Assembly: GCA_011800155.1 (NCBI GenBank)
Contig: JAALGH010000011.1
Coordinates: 620,001-684,000, forward strand
Reading direction: 5' to 3'
Length of the DNA stretch: 64,000 bases
Source of the DNA: Flammulina velutipes
Lineage: Eukaryota > Basidiomycota > Agaricomycetes > Agaricales > Physalacriaceae
Shown here in pieces: positions 33,861 through 48,033 of the stretch (within the stretch, counting starts at the first letter, position 1; every line of letters begins with the position of its first letter). A model generated the notes under the pieces. It saw only the letters and a program-made list of their open reading frames with translations. It was not told where the DNA came from and made no database searches. The position numbers and the translations under genes were made by a program.

Positions 33861-35245
33861 ATGAGCTTACAGACTCCGAAGTTGGCCATTTCGCTCGCCT
33901 GTGCTTCGACTATTGCTTATCTTATCTGGACGATTCGTCCCCTACGCGTCGATGGTATCTGCAGTTCAATTTACTGGACAATCCGCTCCTACCTCTGGGG
34001 CTATCCTGTCCCGCATAACTATCGTATCTGGTTTGGCTCCGGTAGGCAGGAAGAGTTCTGGGAAGATAGAATCCGGTTTGTTCGCCTGTGGGGCTTCCTC
34101 CGACCATTCTTCGCTGCACATGGATACGGCCTTTATGTCTTCAAGAATCCGGACGACATTTCTGAAGACCTTTTTCCGAGTCCCGCAACTGTTGCGTCGA
34201 CTGAGGAAGCTGCATTTCCTTACGGACGCTGTCTACACAAAGACAAAATGTCTACAAGTTTCATGTTCCATGTGAGTAAGGCTGTGATGCGTAGTCTGTG
34301 GTACTGACCTTGTAGTCTCTTCGTGTATGGCCAGCAAGGGATAGGAGTGGTAGAGATGTTGTTATAAAGTAAGTTGTCCTGAATAGCTACGCATTAACTA
34401 ATGGTTTGCATAGGGCGATATCCGGTCCTACGCCCACAACTGAGCTGCAAGCTCTGCGTCGCTTGCACTCTGATGCTCTGAGGGATGATCCCCAGAATCA
34501 TACAATACCAGTGCTGGAATATCTTGACTTTGCTGGCCAGGTCTTTGTTGTGATGCCCAGGCAAATCTCACGCATCCGTTCTATTGAGACCTACTATTGA
34601 CTATAGAACACTTGATAGATGGACGCAAGCGGTCTGGGCTGATTTCGTCGAGGTCGGCGAATTAATTCGCTTTGGCCAAGCGTTTTTCGAGGTGGTTCAT
34701 CCAATTCGCTCCATCACGTCAACTAATACGCTATTGCCTAGGCAGTTGTATTTTTACACAAAAATGGTATTGGCCACGGCGACATTGGTCTTCAGAACAT
34801 GGCAATGGATCTCATTCTGGATGACAGACATCGTTTCGCTGGTGTCCGAGGACCGGAGCGCAAATATGCTCTGATAGACTTTGAGACGGCACAACTTGTG
34901 AATGTAGACCAGCTATCGGTCGCACCTAATGTATTCAAGCGTGACGTCGATATGCTAGCGCGCGCGATGGAAATCTATCTACGTGTCGGTGTGACCTTTC
35001 TTTGATTTTTGTCTTTTCTTATGTTGTCTACCTAGTGTATTCAAGATGTCCTCCCCGAACTTGGGCCGCTATTTGATGCCATGAAGGACATTGATAGTCC
35101 CAGCCAACCCACTGCGGCGGCGGCGCTTGCTATGTACGAAGATATATGCAAGTCTCTTTCCACAGAAGATTTGGAGCGCGGTGTGGAAGCGACTCGTTGG
35201 CGTGATGGTATGCTATCTTCATATGTGGTCACTTTCTTCTATTAA
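33861..35245 (+). CDS. Membrane-anchored kinase-like protein B1
   Basis: Six exons (33861-34271, 34316-34368, 34414-34560, 34619-34691, 34742-34984, 35036-35245) give 378 residues. An N-terminal hydrophobic segment (ISLACASTIAYLIWTI) suggests a membrane anchor. The kinase-like core has DVVIKAI with the ATP-site Lys, a hinge region VFVVMPRW, a catalytic loop reading IGHGDIGLQNM (HxD...N) and LIDFETA in the DFG position. This resembles expanded agaricomycete kinase-like families whose activity is often unproven. Intron 3 starts GCAAAT at 34561, while the paralogue on the opposite strand has GT there, so it is either a GC-AG intron or a damaged donor. ATG 33861 was preferred because it puts the hydrophobic segment at the N-terminus. 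Confidence 0.65.
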
Positions 35246-36410
35246 TCTCGAGTAGGGGAAATGACATATAGAAATAGAGTGTATTTGCAGGAGTATATAT
35301 CGATTGATTTTGTCATTAAGAAATGGTCTAAAGATACTAGAAACCTGAATAATAATTATAATGATGTATCTAGGACAAACTAGTCAGACCGGGTACTGCG
35401 CCACATATCTTTCTAGTCCTTGACAGCACCGAGACGGGTGTCATGCATGTGCTCTGATCCAAGGAAACCAGCAGTCAGTTGCTCAGAGGGCGAAAACTTG
35501 CACTGTGAAACTCGAAAGAAGATGGGTAGCACGAAGAATGTATCAAACCAGGACTATACATTTCTCAGGATGTCCTAACACAGTTGAGGATGTATTCCTG
35601 CAAATACACTCTAATAGCACTCCTGTTTATTATCAGTGAGACAAATTTTATCTATACGCCTGAACACAGCGCGACGTGTTGAATATGTCCCACGCTGGTC
35701 TGGTATGTAGTTATTGTGTCTACCATGTGCTTATTTTGAGCAGGAAAGACTACATATGTATTGAACTGCCTCCAGTGTTTAAGGTTAGGGAGCATGATCA
35801 AGAATTCACGCCACGCAAGATACCTTGCTTATCGGTGGTTCCATTGACGGAAGCATCAGAATGTCTATTGTGTCCGTTACCTGGTTTATGGAAATGTGCC
35901 AGACCTGGCGAGAGCGTAGATACAAGCATGGCCCAGAGATTCCTGGAAACTCTGCTCGGACTCGGGAATGTGGCGCTTACCATCTTTGCTGTTAAAGGAC
36001 GGACGAATGAATACATGTCTCACACACAATACACGGCCTAACCGAGTGGGGGTTTTGAGGTCACTTGCCGCGCCACGAGACGTAGTATGCTACTGAATTG
36101 AAGGATAAAGCAAGGGCTTTTAAAGTCTTGAAAGGCTAGATTAAGGCGCCTGGAGCGAGTATACATTGTCAAATTATTGCTGGACGACGAGGAAAATGCC
36201 GAAAAATAGCTACAATGGAATATGGGGATGGGGTGAAATGCGGGGAACCGGAGCATGTGACCCTAAATGGGGGTCAGCTGGGAACTTGCCTTCCCACCGC
36301 CATCGCCTGCAACAATTCATGACCTGACGGGTGTACTACCATCTTCATAGACGTCGACGACCTAGATTACGACCTAGACGCCATAGATCCCGTACACGAC
36401 GCCGAGAGTC
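35246..36410. other. Intergenic region containing a short inverted-terminal element
   Basis: About 1.2 kb between kinase-like B1 and the PSP1-domain gene. Apart from the 345-bp inverted-end element I see only short unsupported open frames. Confidence 0.4.
35272..35616. mobile_element. Possible MITE with inverted ends
   Basis: The left end reads GAGTGTATTTGCAGGA (from about 35277). Its reverse complement, TCCTGCAAATACACTC, lies at 35596-35611. With a few mismatches the inverted ends extend to about 28 bp. The interior has no coding frame. Both flanks have an AAT that could be a short target duplication, but this is not decisive. It sits right behind the kinase-like B1 stop codon. Confidence 0.45.
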
Positions 36411-38053
36411 ATGTATCACCAGCACAAACCGTCGGACGACGACGACAGGACGAACAGATTTCTTGCCGGCAGCGAGCCGCACAACGACAACGGCGCCAGT
36501 TATCTGCGCGAGCGAGCAGCGTCGCAACCCCCGCACAGCTCAGCGCAGTCGATCCTCGCATCTACGCCGACCAACATACGCCAGGGGCCGTGGTCGAACC
36601 AAGCCTTTTTGAACTCGAACAGCGCCGCGAGGAGCCTGTCGTTCTCCGCACGCAGCTCGTCGGAAATAGGTGCCCAAGCCCAATTCTCGCCATTTGCTTC
36701 GACGTTCGAAGACGACGAGTCAGACGACTTCTTTGCCCACGGTGACGAGCACCACTCTGAACAATTCATTCCTTCATCACTCTCACGCGGTCGCACCTAC
36801 GCCCAGGACATCTCTCGCAGCAGATCCCACAGTCTTGCTGTCGAGCGTCCCACGCCCATCGGCAGCCCCTTCCTTACCACCACGTCTAGAATGGCCAGCT
36901 GGAACGAGCCTGGGCTGCTCAACTCTCGTTATGGCGAGGTACGTCGCCCAGCGTACGGTGCCAGCCGTTCTCCGTCCGGTGTATACTCCGGCTTCAACGA
37001 CGGATCGAACATGAGTCCATTCATGCGAGATGTCTTGCTGGCGTCTAGCGTTCCGCACGATGATACTGCGGGCGGAGGCAGCGGAACCACCAGCCGTCGC
37101 CACAGCGTCAGCGTCGTGAAGCCCAGGACGGCTATTGTCGGATTTAACGCCCCAGGCATGGACGCACAGCAGCCGCAACAGGCGCGTAGTGGTGGTCTGA
37201 TGCTCTCAGACGAGGACCTCGCAGGCGATTTTGACTCCCTCAGTTTGAGCAATGCCATCCTCAAAGGACCTTCTCTCCCCGCGTCTATGCCAAACTACGC
37301 CAGGAGTCCTCCGACCTCGTACCATCCGATGAACTACCAGAACCGCACTCCTGATGAAGAGCGTTACCAGCCTCCCCCGCCCTCTGCATCCCGTTTCGCC
37401 TCGGAAGCTCATCAGCAGTGGTCACCAACCGGAGCATCCTTCGCAAACAACGCTACCAACGCAACTGCGCCATCACCTACCCAACTCCGTTCATCTTGGT
37501 CCAGCAATCTCCCATTGTTCATTGTCGAGTTCAAGGCTGGTCGCACTGACCTTTTCTATCTGACGGATTCGTCCATTGAAATTCGTGTTGGAGACCTTGT
37601 CATCGTCGAAGCTGACCGAGGCAAAGACCTAGGACGCGTCATCAACGACAGCATCACCGTGCAGGAGGTGGAGGCGCATCGTGCCAGTACTGGCGAAAAG
37701 AAGGACCTCAACCCCAAGGTTATCCATCGCAAGGCGACGAGGACGGATATGGAGGGACTCGCTGCCAAGGCTGCTGACGAGGCGCGGGCGTTGGAGGTAT
37801 GCCGTATGAAGGTCCGAGGCAGGAAGCTGCCCATGGAGGTTGTCGATGCCGAGTACCAATGGGATCGCCACAAACTCACTTTCTACTATGTCACCGAAAA
37901 GCGAATCGATTTCAGGGAGCTCGTCAGGGAGCTTTTCAGGTATGTCTTTCTCGTCCTTGAATTCTTTGTGTTATGCTGAAGCTTGAGCGCAGATTATATA
38001 AGACTAGGATATGGATGTCCTCGCTCCAGGGAGCGCCCGAGGAATCTGCCTAG
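36411..38053 (+). CDS. PSP1 C-terminal-domain protein
   Basis: Two exons (36411-37939, 37993-38053) give 529 residues. The first 370 or so are disordered, rich in Ser, Pro and Asn. The C-terminal domain matches PSP1/YaaT: FIVEFKAGRTDLFYLTD, GDLVIVEADRGKDLG, then PKVIHRKAT, VDAEYQWDRHKLTFYYV and IDFRELVRELFRLYKTRIW. The short second exon completes the domain with its RLYKTRIWM end. Yeast Psp1 was found as a suppressor of DNA polymerase mutations, and fungal homologues have been linked to RNA granules; the exact role here is inference. The gene is intact and unrelated to its duplicated neighbours. Confidence 0.85.
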
Positions 38054-38897
38054 TATCTAACGTGCAGCACATGCCCTTCTATTGCTTTTTGTTATGCCCT
38101 TGGACCATTGTTTAAACAAGCCGTGTGTGTATTTACGCTGTGTTCTCAGGAGCTGTGTATACCTATCTATTAACCAAGTGCTTGTACGAATAGGAGTTGT
38201 GAATGTACACAATTTATGCGATGATATGTCGGGTATTGTTACGCAGAAGGTTTGGCTGCTCCCTCGAGTATTCAATGTTCAACACGGTCTTCAGTTTGCG
38301 CAGGGGTTCTGCTTCGACATTTTGCATGTGATTTTATCGCGGAATATCTTGATCGTGACGGTGTTCTATGCGTCATGGCTCTACGAAAGGAAAACATCCG
38401 AATACGCGTACAGAACCAGGCTCCTTCCCATTCGCTTCAAAGCCTACAAAAAAATGGTCAATTCTAGAGTGAAAGGTCGGTCCTTTATCACCAATCTTTC
38501 AATGGATTGAGAAATTAAACAAGGTTTGATGGTAGACGTAAGATAAATCACATAATATACGCCAATAATGGTAAGATATGATCCCGCCTCCTGCTATTGC
38601 CTGCCCCCAGAGGTCGCATCTTTCGATGCGAGCAAGCGACTGTGTGACTGAGGCATGGTCTCTAGGGTACCCACCACCATCATTCTCATCGGCTTATCCA
38701 TTTTCCAGTGTGTTAGAGCGAATGGGAAGGAGTCTGGTACAAAACTTGGTTTTCGTCGACCTACTTGAGCTTCCAAGGGCGCCGGCCATTTGGAGTGGGA
38801 CTGGAATGCTTATTAATTAGAGTCGCTATGGTTTATAAGCCTTCGTGGTAAGCGACAAGATGGTAAGCTACACTAATTGGAAAAACAGATGGTGCGA
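38054..38897. other. Intergenic, 3' of the PSP1 gene
   Basis: Holds the 3' flank of the PSP1 gene and the upstream region of OYE3. A 142-codon open frame (38082-38510) has no recognisable feature and is probably untranslated flank. Confidence 0.4.
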
Positions 38898-38904
38898 TAT
38901 AAAA
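38898..38904 (+). promoter_or_regulatory. TATA box of OYE3
   Basis: TATAAAA, 46 bp before the ATG at 38944; matched by the box of OYE4. Confidence 0.6.
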
Positions 38905-38943
38905 CAACCTTTCACGATTCTCAAGTCCAGCCAGAATTTCCCC

Positions 38944-40336
<1,393 letters not shown>

Positions 40337-40676
40337 TCATGGCCATAGATGTAGCATCGTGAAAACTTGAATCTGCCGTGCAGATCGACTGATCCACATT
40401 GATACGTTGAGCGCTAAGATTGAGATCAGAGATGTTGGAAATGAAATATAGCGAATGATTGTAATGTCGGGTACAGTATAAGCACACAGCAAAATTGTCG
40501 TCGCTGTGCATTCATCGGTAGCAAACTGGAGGTCCGGTTCAATACATAATCTTTCCTGCCCAAAAATGAGCACATCGAAAGAACTGGAGAAAACATCAAG
40601 CTCCTCACAATGCAGTAAATTTTCACTGATAATATAACGGAGGTCCATCTCTATATGTTATCCTTCCTGTACGAAG

Positions 40677-42088
40677 TCAGTAACGCGAACATAAAATCCC
40701 GGTCCATGAAAAAAAAAACAACGTGCCATCACGCCAACGAGTCATTTCCACATGCCGTTCCAGGTCTTCCACGAAAAGAGATCTGCATATATCTTCGTAT
40801 TTCGCAAGCGCCGCGGCAGCACTCGGTTGATTTGGGCTGTCTATATCTTTCATAGCATCAAAGAGAGTAACTAGTTCGGGAAGCACATCTTGAATGCACT
40901 GAGAAGCTAGGATCAGCGATGATATTCCAATTAAGAGCTCACACTGACACGTAGATGAATTTCTATGTCGGTCGCCAGGTGATGAACGTCCCACTTGAAC
41001 ACTTCTGGTGTGGGTTGGTCAATTAGGGAGTTGATGTCTATTAGTTTGGCTGTCTCGAAGTCAATGAAGGCGTATCTGCGGTCGGGTCCTCTGACGCCTG
41101 CAAAAGGAGGATTATTTTTTGTGATGAGATCCATCGACATATTTTGAAGAGAAATGTCATCGTGGCCAATCCCGTTTTTGTGCAGGAAAGCGACAGCCTA
41201 AATATAAGTGATGAGTTAATAAAACCAACGAAGGACACGGCAAGTTAACCTCAAAAAATGCCTGACCATATCGAACGAGTTCGCCGACATTTACGAAATC
41301 TGCGCTAATAGCTCGATCCCATCTATAAAAAGGTCAACATTGACAGTCCTCGAAAGGAACTGAGAGCAGTCGTTACCTAGGCATCACAATGAAAACCTGG
41401 CCATCAAACTCAAGGTACTTCAGAACAGGGATAGTATGGTTCTCTGGGTTATCTTTCAGACCGTCAGAGTGCAAGAGACGCAGAGCCTTCAACTCCCTCG
41501 TAGCTATGGGTCCTGATATTGCCCTATGAATCGTTAGTCTGTAATAGCAGCTTCGAGAATAGGGCTTACTTTATTACAACGTCTCTACCACTCTTATCTC
41601 TCGCTGGCCATACACGAAGGGACTGTATGGCATGTTAGTGCAGTGCGTGCTACCTTTGGCGAACTACTCACGGAAAAGTCAAAATGTGTTTGCGTGAGAT
41701 CCTCGTACAAGCGGCGTGCGTAAGGAAACGACACTTCCTCAGTTGCCACGACACTCGTAGGACTGGGAAAAAGACGTCCGGAAGTGTCAGCGGCGTTTTG
41801 GAAGGTATACAAGTCATATCCGTGAGACATAAAGAAAGGTCTCAGGAAGCGCCAGACGCGAATAAACTTGTCTCTATCTTGGAAAAACTCGTCGTGCTTG
41901 CCGGAGCCAAACCATGCATCAAAATCTTTGGGTACGGGGTAGTCCCAGAGCCACGAGAGTACTGTCCAGTAAATCGCTCCAGTAAGACCGTCTACACGCA
42001 CAAGCCGGATTCTTCGGAGAATGAGAGCGGGTAAAACGACGCAGACGAACGAAGCAAGCAGAGCAGTTTTAACCAGGACTCCGACCAT
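40677..42088 (-). CDS. Membrane-anchored kinase-like protein B2
   Basis: Paralogue of B1 on the opposite strand. The first exon (42088-41672) has a hydrophobic start (LVKTALLASFVCVVLPALIL) and the shared VDGLTGAIYWTVLSWLWDYPVP block; exon 2 is 41622-41570. Downstream exons give DVVIK with the ATP-site Lys, IPVLKYLEFDGQVFIVMPRW, the catalytic loop IGHDDISLQNM and FIDFETAKL. The last exon (from about 40900) reads CIQDVLPELVTLFDAMKDID and ends at 40677 with a different tail (LCSRY) from B1. The donor that is GC in B1 is GT here. The frame is open. Same uncertainty about catalytic activity as B1. Confidence 0.65.
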
Positions 42089-42989
42089 CGTGGTTGCCTT
42101 TGGTGTTGAGGCACGTGCTTTGCTTCGCGTAACGTATAAAGTTGCTAATACGTGTTACATAATTATACAGCATTCAGAACAATACTACCATGCCACCCCG
42201 CGCCACTCCGTTGGTATGCAGTTCTTCTTGTCACTGGATAATGGATGCTTAGATCGATTGACAATCGTTGTAGTACAAGGCTGGAGATCGGGTCAAACTA
42301 GTCAAGGCCATCAACGGTCGCAGCATAGGAGACGTCGGCCACATTTACACTGATCATGGATCTGGCAGAAGGCTGAGCAACCCATCGGTACGTCCTCGTC
42401 GAACTCTGAAATAATTTGGTCTCTGAATCACTGCATCGGTGACACAGAGCGTGGACTATGGAGTCGAATGGAACTCAGACTCCAAAACCGAACACAATAT
42501 CCCAGAATCTTATCTGACGACCGCATAGGTATGCTCCCTTGTTATTAATGTCGCCCTGAGACCGACCGGTGTTCAGACAGGCAACAAAACCTGTAGAAAG
42601 TAATATTTAATGTCTGTGTACCTTCTCAACTCTTGGGCTGCATTTGAGATTGGCCTACGGACTTACCCAGTCCCTCGACATTCTCTTGAGTGTCATTGCC
42701 CAACGCTGCTTGGACCTCACCATCTCCGGTCGGACATGTTATCGATTGCACAGAAGGCAGAGAAACGGCGACGATGATGAATCATGTCGATGGGCGCTAA
42801 GATTGGATCAGACACTGGCATGTGCGAGTCTCATATCTGATGTCGATAGAGTGGGAATCAACTTGTGGAAAAAGCCGAAGGATGACAGTCCGTTTGTATA
42901 CAGCACTGGTTGAATACCTCAAAAGAAATGTCACCTCAACGTATCTATTGATAGTATACCGCAGGTCCAGTTCGATATACATTCTTTCC

Positions 42990-43110
42990 TGCTCGAAATG
43001 AGTATACTGAAAGAACTTATGAAAAGAGAGCAGAATACCATGTCACCGACGAGTGGCTGGCTACCACGCTGCGCTCCAAGTCCTCTGCGGAGAGTGTGAG
43101 AACCGACCTG
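42990..43110 (-). pseudogene. Fragment of a B-type kinase-like gene
   Basis: The minus strand around 43050-43100 reads EDLERSVVAS, matching EDLERGVEAT near the C-terminus of B1. The bases then follow B1 (ACTCGT-GG-GATGGTAT) through a frame change. Nothing of the kinase core is nearby. The flanking sequence also resembles the 3' flank of OYE3 and kinase-like B2 (40540-40650), so this is a leftover of a larger duplicated block. Confidence 0.5.
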
Positions 43111-43535
43111 TGGAGGAGGCCGCTTCCAGAAACGAAGGCACATCAATCCGTACGCACACCACAGGAGTACCACAGCAAATACTTCATGTCATGAATATCC
43201 GTTTCTTGTTAGGGTCGGTTCCTTGTGTAGTCTTTGCCTGGTCTTTGCTGCTCGAATTAAGTGTGCTGAAAGAAGCCAGGGAAAGAGAGCAGACTCGGAC
43301 ACCGTTGACACACAGGATACGAGTTTTTCTAAGCAGATATAGCAACGCAGACAAGTGAAGAAGAGAGTGTCTGGACCATCGCCCTCCCAGAGTTAAGCCA
43401 GTCGCGGTTTAATCTATATAAGAGAGTTTCAACGAATGGTTTCGAGCCGGGATCTCCAGGCTAGCGGTTTAAAGGAGAAGAACTTCGGACCACGTGGCCG
43501 CGCCAGTGATTTATCAAACTTAGTCGCGTCCATCC

Positions 43536-43917
43536 ATGACGATCTCAACGCCATCATTAACTCAATCTGCCCTTCTTCCAGACATCGTTGAGCCCATTGA
43601 CGAGACATATCTAGGGGTCTGCAGACTCGTACTTGCCGCAGAGACGAATGCTCTTCGTCAGTTTGCAGCTGCTTTAACAACTCCTGCTCATGAACGCGAG
43701 GGTCCTCGAGAATTTTCTCGCCGAACTTTATCGCAAGCGCGCCCATCACTCGTCATGGCCATTCAATCGGAGTCTGGCGACGCGAACGATAATTCCCGCT
43801 ACTTTGGTAGAGGGTCGTCGTTTCACCTTCAATTTCAAGGCCTTTTCGCTTGAAACCCGAATGCTTACCAACTATATTCCGGTGGGCTCGCTGATTGTAT
43901 GCTTTCTAATCCCATAA
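43536..43917 (+). pseudogene. Truncated copy of the HNH-like gene (5' end only)
   Basis: The start MTISTPSLTQSALLPDIVEPIDETYLGV matches the first exon of the gene at 45811, and the similarity reaches back through its promoter to about 43305. A deletion and frame change follow at the TTPA segment, and homology ends soon after the SGDANDN segment. The OYE4 promoter then begins. So OYE4 is flanked by this fragment and by the full gene. Confidence 0.65.
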
Positions 43918-43962
43918 TGATAAGCAACAAGATGGCCAGCATGTGGAAAAGGGATTTAACGA

Positions 43963-43970
43963 TATAAAAG
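43963..43970 (+). promoter_or_regulatory. TATA box of OYE4
   Basis: TATAAAAG, 45 bp before the ATG at 44008; the upstream stretch resembles that of OYE3. Confidence 0.6.
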
Positions 43971-44007
43971 ACTCTCTCCCAAGGCTCGAGTCCCTCAAAA
44001 ATTCCCG

Positions 44008-45405
<1,398 letters not shown>

Positions 45406-45810
45406 ACAGGCTGGTGATAAATGTAGCATCGTGAAATTTCGATTTGCTGTGTATATTGCCTGATAGATGTCCACACCAATATGTTGAGCACTAAAATTGA
45501 GTTCAGAGATACTGGAAATGGAATGTAGGTGAACGGAACCGACCTATTGAAAAGCCACTTCCACCGTACCATTCACGATGAATTTGACGGAAAGGATTGT
45601 TCCACAGCCAAGAACGGGTTATCCAATAGATTGAATTACATACGCCGTCGACACGCAGGATACGAAGTTTTCGAAGAGAGTAGGCAGGTATCGCAGCACA
45701 GACGAGTAAACAGCAACAGATGTCTTGAACGTCGCTCTCCCAGAGTTAAGCCAGTCGTGGTTTAAAGAAGAACGGACCACGTGGTGTACCAAACTTAGTC
45801 GCGTCCACCC

Positions 45811-47191
45811 ATGATGATCTCAACTCCATCATTAACTCAATCCGCCCTTCTTCCAGACATCGTTGAGCCCATAACTTCGTTTGACGAGACATATCTAGGG
45901 GTCTACAGACTCGTACTTGCCGCAGAGACGAGTGCTCTTCGCCAGTTCGCAGCTGCTCCAACAACACCTGCTCAGAATGTCGCAAAGGAAAAAATCATGA
46001 ACTCTAGGGTCCTCGGGAATCTTCTCGCCGAACTTTATCGCAAGCGCGCCCGTTTGAGTGATGCTCCTTGCGCCACGCTCGTCATGGCCGTTCAATCCGG
46101 GTCAGGAGACGCGAACGATAATGTGTACAACGTTGGAAGATTCTATCGTGACCGTCTAATTCGAGCGTGTGCGTCTCCTTCTATCTGGGAGTATCATCCT
46201 GATGTTCGCTGACTCGTACAACGACCTAGTTAGAAATGTAACGCCGAAACATCATCCTCCGTCCTCTCACTCTTCTCCCACATCCTACGAAACAATAGAG
46301 GCAATGATGCTTTCATCCCTAACCCCTTCGGGGCCGGGAAGTTATCGCACTGCTAGGAAGAAGGTGCGTTGTTCCCCTTTTATCTGTCTATTGCTGATAT
46401 TATAACAGTCGTTAGCGCGCGATGAATATCAGTGCATGATCACTGACCTTCGCAATATATCTTCTGTGAGGAGAAACTCGGAATTCACTCGAATTATATC
46501 CGACAATCCACGTCCCCTCGGTGTTGTCCAAACCTGTTGCATCGTCAATGTAGTCGTGCAAGACGATCATCCTCGTTTCGAAAATGAAAGGGTAAATTAT
46601 GCTTTATTGGTGCGCGCTTTGCAAGACTCATGGCTTTGTTGGCAGGCTCCGTGTATTGCTGTCGGTGGCGTAATCCCGATTCTCGTTCAGTTTGGCCTCG
46701 AAGATCTCGTTCAAACCATGTCGAAAACTGAAACTGGCTACATTCTCCAGAATGTCATCTCTCTACGTCACGAGCTTTGCATGGATTTTGGCGCTTTGAG
46801 GCTGTGGCTCGAGGAAACAGATGAGGTGTGTTCTCTTCGCGGCCCAAAGCTTACATTAACTCGCCGTCTCTTATAGCCAGACACATACGATGTTTGCGTT
46901 CCCAACGAAGCTGAAAGTGTCCTATCGTCGTTCAACTTTGTCAACCGCCGACCGCATCTTACTGTTTCGCCATATCTGGAGAAATACAAGGACAATGGGA
47001 TAGCACTTCCAGATCCACGCCTTCTTTCTCTTCATGCTGTATGTGCACGGGTGGCTCACATGTCTGGCGCAGCGGAATATTTTGACGACATGACTTGGGA
47101 TGCTGAGGAGACCCAGGTTCTTGCTAATGATGGCTCTACTGCGCTTCTCCTCGCAGACTTGTTAGCACCTTATACAAATTCTATAGAATGA
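45811..47191 (+). CDS. HNH-endonuclease-like protein
   Basis: Four exons (45811-46168, 46230-46363, 46409-46825, 46877-47191) give 407 residues. After an N-terminal alpha-helical region the core starts SLARDEYQCMITDL, as in agaricomycete HNH-type proteins (RDxYxCxxTG). It continues to LQNVISLRHELCMDFGALRLWLEE, which carries the Asn and second His of the motif, and ends with LPDPRLLSLHAVCARVAHMSGAAEYFDD. Where the first His is expected (an AHI-like or CHI-like block) the sequence reads TCCIVN, so catalysis may be lost. These proteins are abundant in mushroom genomes with unknown roles. The 5' end is duplicated at 43536. Confidence 0.65.
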
Positions 47192-47682
47192 CCTTGCGGT
47201 ATGTCCTGCCCATCGATTGAGGTTTGGCAATTACGCTGTGCGCCACATAGTGTATGAGCCTAGACCACGACACGTGCCCATCAATCGCGACAATTCGTTT
47301 TGACTCTTTCAATCTTTATCTCGACTCAGGACTTGCTCGTCTGCTCCAAACGGTGGAAGAACAATAACTAGGATAGTTCACTGCGCGATTTTCAAAACGC
47401 CTACTAATGCTTGGAGAATGGGTGCGTTGAACGTTCCCATTCTTTACTCAGGAAATCGTATTTATCCAATACCCTGGAAGTCTCAGTCTTGAAGCAAGTT
47501 GGAGACATCTCTGACCCGTCCAAGATCCACCTCGTCAACCATACTGGTCTTGTCGATTTTTCTCGTGCGCCCATCATATTTTTTTCTGCACAGCGACTAA
47601 CGGACCCACAGGCTCAGAGAGATATGTAGAACGATGCTCGGGCGGTACTTGAAAAGCGGCATAATCTGATACACTAAAGTAT

Positions 47683-48033
47683 CTATTTCCACGCTCCATT
47701 CGACACTATAGTAACCTTCTGTCCAGCTGCCCTCTTCCTCCTCCCTTTGAATGCCCAGTGGATCTGGTTCGCCTGGTTCACCTCAACTCCCAACGCATCC
47801 GCAAACGCCCATACCGACCCAGGGTTCTTCAGGAATGCTCTTCCCACAAGAACTACGTTTGCCTGGCCGTTATCCAAGACATTTTGCGCGACGTGGCCAT
47901 CTGTAATCCCACCAACGGATCCAACGACAAGGCTCGGTGCCGCCTTCTTCGCCGCCTCCGCGAGATGGGCTTGATAGGCTGGACCAACGGAAGCTTTCTG
48001 CTTGTGGGTAGAGTCGTCGCCGTGTTTGGACAT
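47683..48033 (-). pseudogene. C-terminal fragment of an Old Yellow Enzyme (OYE5)
   Basis: The frame reads VGPAYQAHLAEAAKKAAPSL, then GSVGGITDGHVAQNVLD, VGRAFLKNPGSVWAFADALGV and ends in a basic tail. This is the last 110 residues or so of the OYE fold. Upstream sequence is unrelated, so the FMN-binding N-terminal half is missing. The open frame starts at an incidental ATG (MSKHGDD). Confidence 0.75.

Noticed and set aside
35676..36041. 121-codon open frame between kinase-like B1 and the PSP1-domain gene
   Set aside because: No domain, no splice-consistent extension and no similarity to the neighbouring families.
36331..36612. Arg-rich open frame overlapping the start of the PSP1-domain gene
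   Set aside because: Shadow frame of the Asp/Arg-rich coding sequence in the correct frame.
38082..38510. 142-codon open frame behind the PSP1-domain gene
   Set aside because: No recognisable motif, starts just after the PSP1 stop codon and is most simply its 3' untranslated flank.
47411..47629. 72-codon open frame between the HNH-like gene and the OYE fragment
   Set aside because: Some protein-like composition, but no start context, no family and no partner exons; left unannotated.
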